Shown here piece after piece: positions 32,976 through 35,039 of a DNA stretch of 35,039 nt; the first letter of the stretch is position 1; each line of letters starts with the position of its first letter. Below the pieces are notes generated by a model that did not search any database, was not told the DNA's origin, and saw only the letters and a program-made list of their open reading frames with translations. The DNA is from Methyloprofundus sp. (GTDB taxonomy: Bacteria; Pseudomonadota; Gammaproteobacteria; Methylococcales; Methylomonadaceae). Position numbers and translations under genes: made by a program. The stretch lies in assembly GCA_012960135.1 (NCBI GenBank), contig DUBW01000017.1, positions 1-35,039 of the forward strand, in the 5' to 3' direction.

Positions 32976-33630
32976 GAGTTAACTTTGCCGTAGAATTTCC
33001 AGTCTAAGCTCGATAGTCATGTTAATTATAGATACTTTGCCAAGCTGGAAGCAGAAGCCATTAGCTAACAAGAAGAAATGCGGACAGAATGGCTTCTGCG
33101 TTTAATCTATATAGTAATCACAGTTCCCTGGGTCGCCTACTCGATTATTGCTGCTTAGCAAGCTTATTTCACAGTTTAGATCAGATGATGTTAAAACAGA
33201 CTCACGCTTAAAGTAATTATCTAAAAACAAACTCATGGCAGAAAAAAGCTGCTCCAATGACATTGGTGCAGCGGTCTGATACTGATTAACTCCATATTTA
33301 AATAGAGGAAGATATTCAGCAATATAGCCAGCTGTCTCCGAAATTTAGGGGTGGGGGGGCTGTGTAATTAAAATGAAAAAATTTGTGGATAATTCCTTAC
33401 AGGGTGCTTATTTAAATGATGCTGTTGTAATAGCACTGAGGGATTTTTTAATCAACAAAAACAAGCTTTGGTATGGGTTAATTTCTTTTAGTAATACTCA
33501 CGATACAAGTGTTCTGGAGCGACCGCGATTTACACGCATCTTTTAAAGCAGCGTGGGGAGGTATGCTGAATCCGCTTAATTAAGTGAGCGATTCTGAAGT
33601 CTAGCAGGTATTAGTTAAGCTTAGCAGGAC
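32976..33630. other. Gene debris between the HD-GYP relic and the Cys-rich gene
   Basis: No intact gene is recognised. On the minus strand the frame 33102-33344 is open for 80 codons and looks like a real protein's C-terminus (see separate entry). On the plus strand short frames at 33088-33168 (26 codons, hydrophobic) and 33373-33546 (57 codons) have no ribosome site or known motif. A GGGG-T-GGGGGGG tract lies near 33348-33359. The stretch gives the impression of several eroded genes. Confidence 0.4.
33102..33344 (-). pseudogene. Orphan open frame, likely C-terminal remnant of an unknown protein
   Basis: 80 sense codons lie between a TAA on the upstream side (33345-33347) and the stop at 33102-33104. 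Segments such as GYIAEYLPLFKYGVNQYQ and MSLEQLFSAMSLFLDNYFK have a normal amphipathic composition, unlike chance frames. The only internal ATG (33261-33263) would leave 53 residues and lacks a ribosome site. I take it as the tail of a gene whose front has been lost. No family recognised. Confidence 0.35.
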
Positions 33631-33807
33631 TTATTTCTCGCACACACCGCCTTTACAGCCGCAGTTTTTACCGCAACCTAAGCCTTCTTCTTTCATGGCG
33701 CCAAATTCGGGGTGTTTGGCAGCATATTCTCTGGCAATTTGCTGGATATAAATCCAGGCGAGCATTAGCCCGAATATAACAGCCATTGCGATAATAAAAT
33801 TTAACAT
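33631..33807 (-). CDS. Small single-helix protein with Cys-rich tail, next to rnfA
   Basis: 58 residues from the ATG at 33807, which follows an ideal AGGAGAAACCT ribosome site; the frame extends further upstream but without signals. One membrane helix (residues about 3-22) is followed by a soluble part and a C-terminal cluster with Cys45, Cys49, Cys51 and Cys56 (LGCGKNCGCKGGVCEK). It lies 107 bp downstream of rnfA on the same strand. NqrM, a one-helix Cys-containing protein, helps assemble the membrane Fe-S centre of the related Na+-NQR. An equivalent role for RnfA/RnfE would fit but is inference; a clear sequence match to NqrM is not seen. Confidence 0.75.
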   Translation of the reverse strand: MLNFIIAMAVIFGLMLAWIYIQQIAREYAAKHPEFGAMKEEGLGCGKNCGCKGGVCEK

Positions 33808-33841
33808 AGGTTTCTCCTGTTTTGGTTCAGTCTTGTATATG

Positions 33842-33898
33842 AACCTAGAACTTTCCGTGTTCAATTGATTTTTCTAGGTTTAGCGGACTGTAGTCCGC
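33842..33898. other. Two perfect inverted repeats between rnfA and the Cys-rich gene
   Basis: aacctagaa (33842-33850) pairs with ttctaggtt (33872-33880), and immediately next gcggact (33883-33889) pairs with agtccgc (33892-33898). Both stems are perfect. On the minus strand, the direction of transcription, no T run follows, so they look like RNA-processing or stability elements, or a short extragenic palindrome, rather than a terminator. Confidence 0.55.
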
Positions 33899-33914
33899 TC
33901 TACAGTTTTTTGCC

Positions 33915-34505
33915 TTATGCCGTTGCTCCGCCAAGGCCGGCAAAGCCCATAAAAGTCAGGGATAAGATCCCCGCCAGCATCATGCTTAAAGCAGCTGCCT
34001 GGGTGATGTTGGGTAAATTAGATAATTCCAGTTTCTCGCGTAGTCCTGCCATTAAAACGATAGCCAGGCCAAACCCTGCTCCGGCTCCGAGGCTGAAAGA
34101 TACCGATTGCAAAAAGTCATACTCACGAGAGGTCTGAAACAGAGCTACGCCTAAAATCGCACAATTAGTGGTAATTAAGGGCAGGAAGATCCCAAGGGCT
34201 CTAAATAAGGCTGGGCTAAATTTCTTTAATACCATTTCTACTAATTGCACTGACGAAGCAATTAATGCGATATAACTAATCAGACGTAAAAACTCCAGAT
34301 CGAAAGCCGTTAGCACCAGATTGATACCATAAGCACTGGTAGAGCTAACAAACATAACAAAAGTAGTTGCCAGGCTCATATTAAAAGCGGTATCACGTTT
34401 AGCCGAGACACCAACGAAAGGACATAGCCCTAAGAACATGGCGAGCACGAAATTGTTGATAAGAAATGCGCTGAGAAATATATAACTGAGAGATTCTGGG
34501 TTCAT
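33915..34505 (-). CDS. rnfA: Electron transport complex subunit RnfA (RsxA)
   Basis: 196 residues with six predicted membrane helices. Hallmarks are INNFVLAMFLGLCPFVGVS (Cys28), SLATTFVMF, and the second Cys segment GIFLPLITTNCAILGVAL (Cys115). The two cysteines match those that, with RnfE, hold the [2Fe-2S] centre in the membrane. Rnf couples ferredoxin oxidation and NAD reduction to ion movement across the inner membrane. rnfA normally leads an rnfABCDGE operon; here the only neighbour on its strand is the Cys-rich protein, so the rest of the complex must be encoded elsewhere. The length and motifs are normal. Confidence 0.95.
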   Translation of the reverse strand: MNPESLSYIFLSAFLINNFVLAMFLGLCPFVGVSAKRDTAFNMSLATTFVMFVSSTSAYGINLVLTAFDLEFLRLISYIALIASSVQLVEMVLKKFSPALFRALGIFLPLITTNCAILGVALFQTSREYDFLQSVSFSLGAGAGFGLAIVLMAGLREKLELSNLPNITQAAALSMMLAGILSLTFMGFAGLGGATA

Positions 34506-34864
34506 GATTAACTAACTTGTCAAGACAATAAAGGTAATTGTACAGGTTTATTTAGCGTAATGGTTTTGAATATTTATTCAATTAGGAATATAGGTTAAGC
34601 GACAATAGAAGCTGTGCGGGACGGGGTAAAGAGATTGAAGAATAGGAATTCCAAGCCACAAAGTCAAGGTATTATGAAATGAATGATAACAATTAGCCTG
34701 TCAACTGCATGCAAATAAAACAAAAGAAGGTGAGATTTAATCCACCAAACTAACGTGCTTGAGAAAAATAATGAATGGCTCTGAATTTTCTCTTTCAGAT
34801 TTTTCAGCACATAGAAACGGCTTGCCTGTTCTGAAAGAACTTGCAGATTCAGTCTGTTATAAGG
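34506..34864. other. Spacer upstream of rnfA
   Basis: 359 bp without a recognised gene. A plus-strand frame of 34 codons from the ATG at 34771 has no known motif and runs into the gene on the other strand. It should contain the rnfA promoter on the minus strand, but no good consensus was found by eye. Confidence 0.4.
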
Positions 34865-35039
34865 CTACCAACTGACGGATTGATCAAACTCATCATCTGT
34901 TATCGGCTTAACTGTATTATCATCCCAATACTGCGTTTGATCTATCTCTCTGCATAGAATACTGTAATGGTTTAATAAACCTGTAGGGTTTGATAGCCTA
35001 TTAATATCAGAATAGGATACGACATGACCAATACAACTA
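34865..35039 (-). CDS. Unidentified protein, C-terminal fragment
   Basis: A minus-strand frame enters from the right edge and stays open for 57 sense codons to a TAG at 34865-34867. Its residues (for example VVSYSDINRLSNPTGLLNHY and WDDNTVKPITDDEFDQS) have a balanced composition with an acidic end, as in a real protein C-terminus. No family is recognised. The gene points toward rnfA on the same strand, 359 bp away. Confidence 0.5.
   Translation of the reverse strand, partial: SCIGHVVSYSDINRLSNPTGLLNHYSILCREIDQTQYWDDNTVKPITDDEFDQSVSW

Noticed and set aside
33373-33546. 57-codon plus-strand frame starting MKKFVDN
   Set aside because: No ribosome site or family; could be a remnant but cannot be supported as a gene.
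1-35039. CRISPR arrays, rRNA or tRNA genes, intact insertion sequences, phage genes
   Set aside because: Looked for on both strands; no regularly spaced repeats, RNA gene folds, transposases or phage structural genes were seen.

Overview
The window reads as chromosome of a moderately AT-rich gammaproteobacterium. Housekeeping genes place it there: rplM-rpsI, dnaB-alr, scpA-scpB, glcDEF, gapA-pykA and rnfA are all of gammaproteobacterial type. The combination of rnfA, glcDEF and gapA-pykA would fit a methanotroph-like (Methylococcales) genome, but no methane-oxidation gene is present, so the order is only a guess.

Layout. Positions 1-9450 hold a surface-carbohydrate locus: a cut-off PLP decarboxylase and an ATP-grasp ligase (minus); a GT2 glycosyltransferase with two C-terminal membrane helices, an acyltransferase-3 protein and a left-handed beta-helix acetyltransferase (plus); then, convergent on the minus strand, a WecE-like aminotransferase, a 784-residue GT-C-like membrane protein and a 121-residue EmrE/ArnE-like transporter. 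Together these resemble the parts list of the arn lipid A modification pathway, but built around a 4-amino-4,6-dideoxy sugar. Positions 9982-13275 hold an M50 protease, scpA, scpB and a DUF3301 gene, followed by a DUF4160/DUF2442 pair whose first gene is broken. A COG2509 flavoprotein follows, then rplM-rpsI with a clear sigma70 promoter and terminator, a higBA locus with a dead toxin, dnaB-alr, an M48 lipoprotein protease, and a ruined hicAB pair. Minus-strand glcD-glcE-glcF come next, then cspA and an RRM protein, an inositol-phosphatase family gene, gapA, pykA, a small secreted helical protein, a decayed HD-GYP gene, and finally a Cys-rich one-helix protein beside rnfA. Both window edges cut genes.

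Themes. Four separate toxin-antitoxin or TA-like modules are present and the toxin (or toxin-like) gene is broken in each, while two partner genes (higA and the DUF2442 gene) remain open. A roughly 150-bp hairpin repeat occurs twice (about 9.8 kb and 19.9 kb), and another pair of 16-bp inverted repeats brackets 90 bp downstream of glcF. rnfA stands apart from the other rnf genes and next to a small protein that could be an analogue of an Fe-S assembly factor. All gene names rest on reading motifs by eye; no database search was run.
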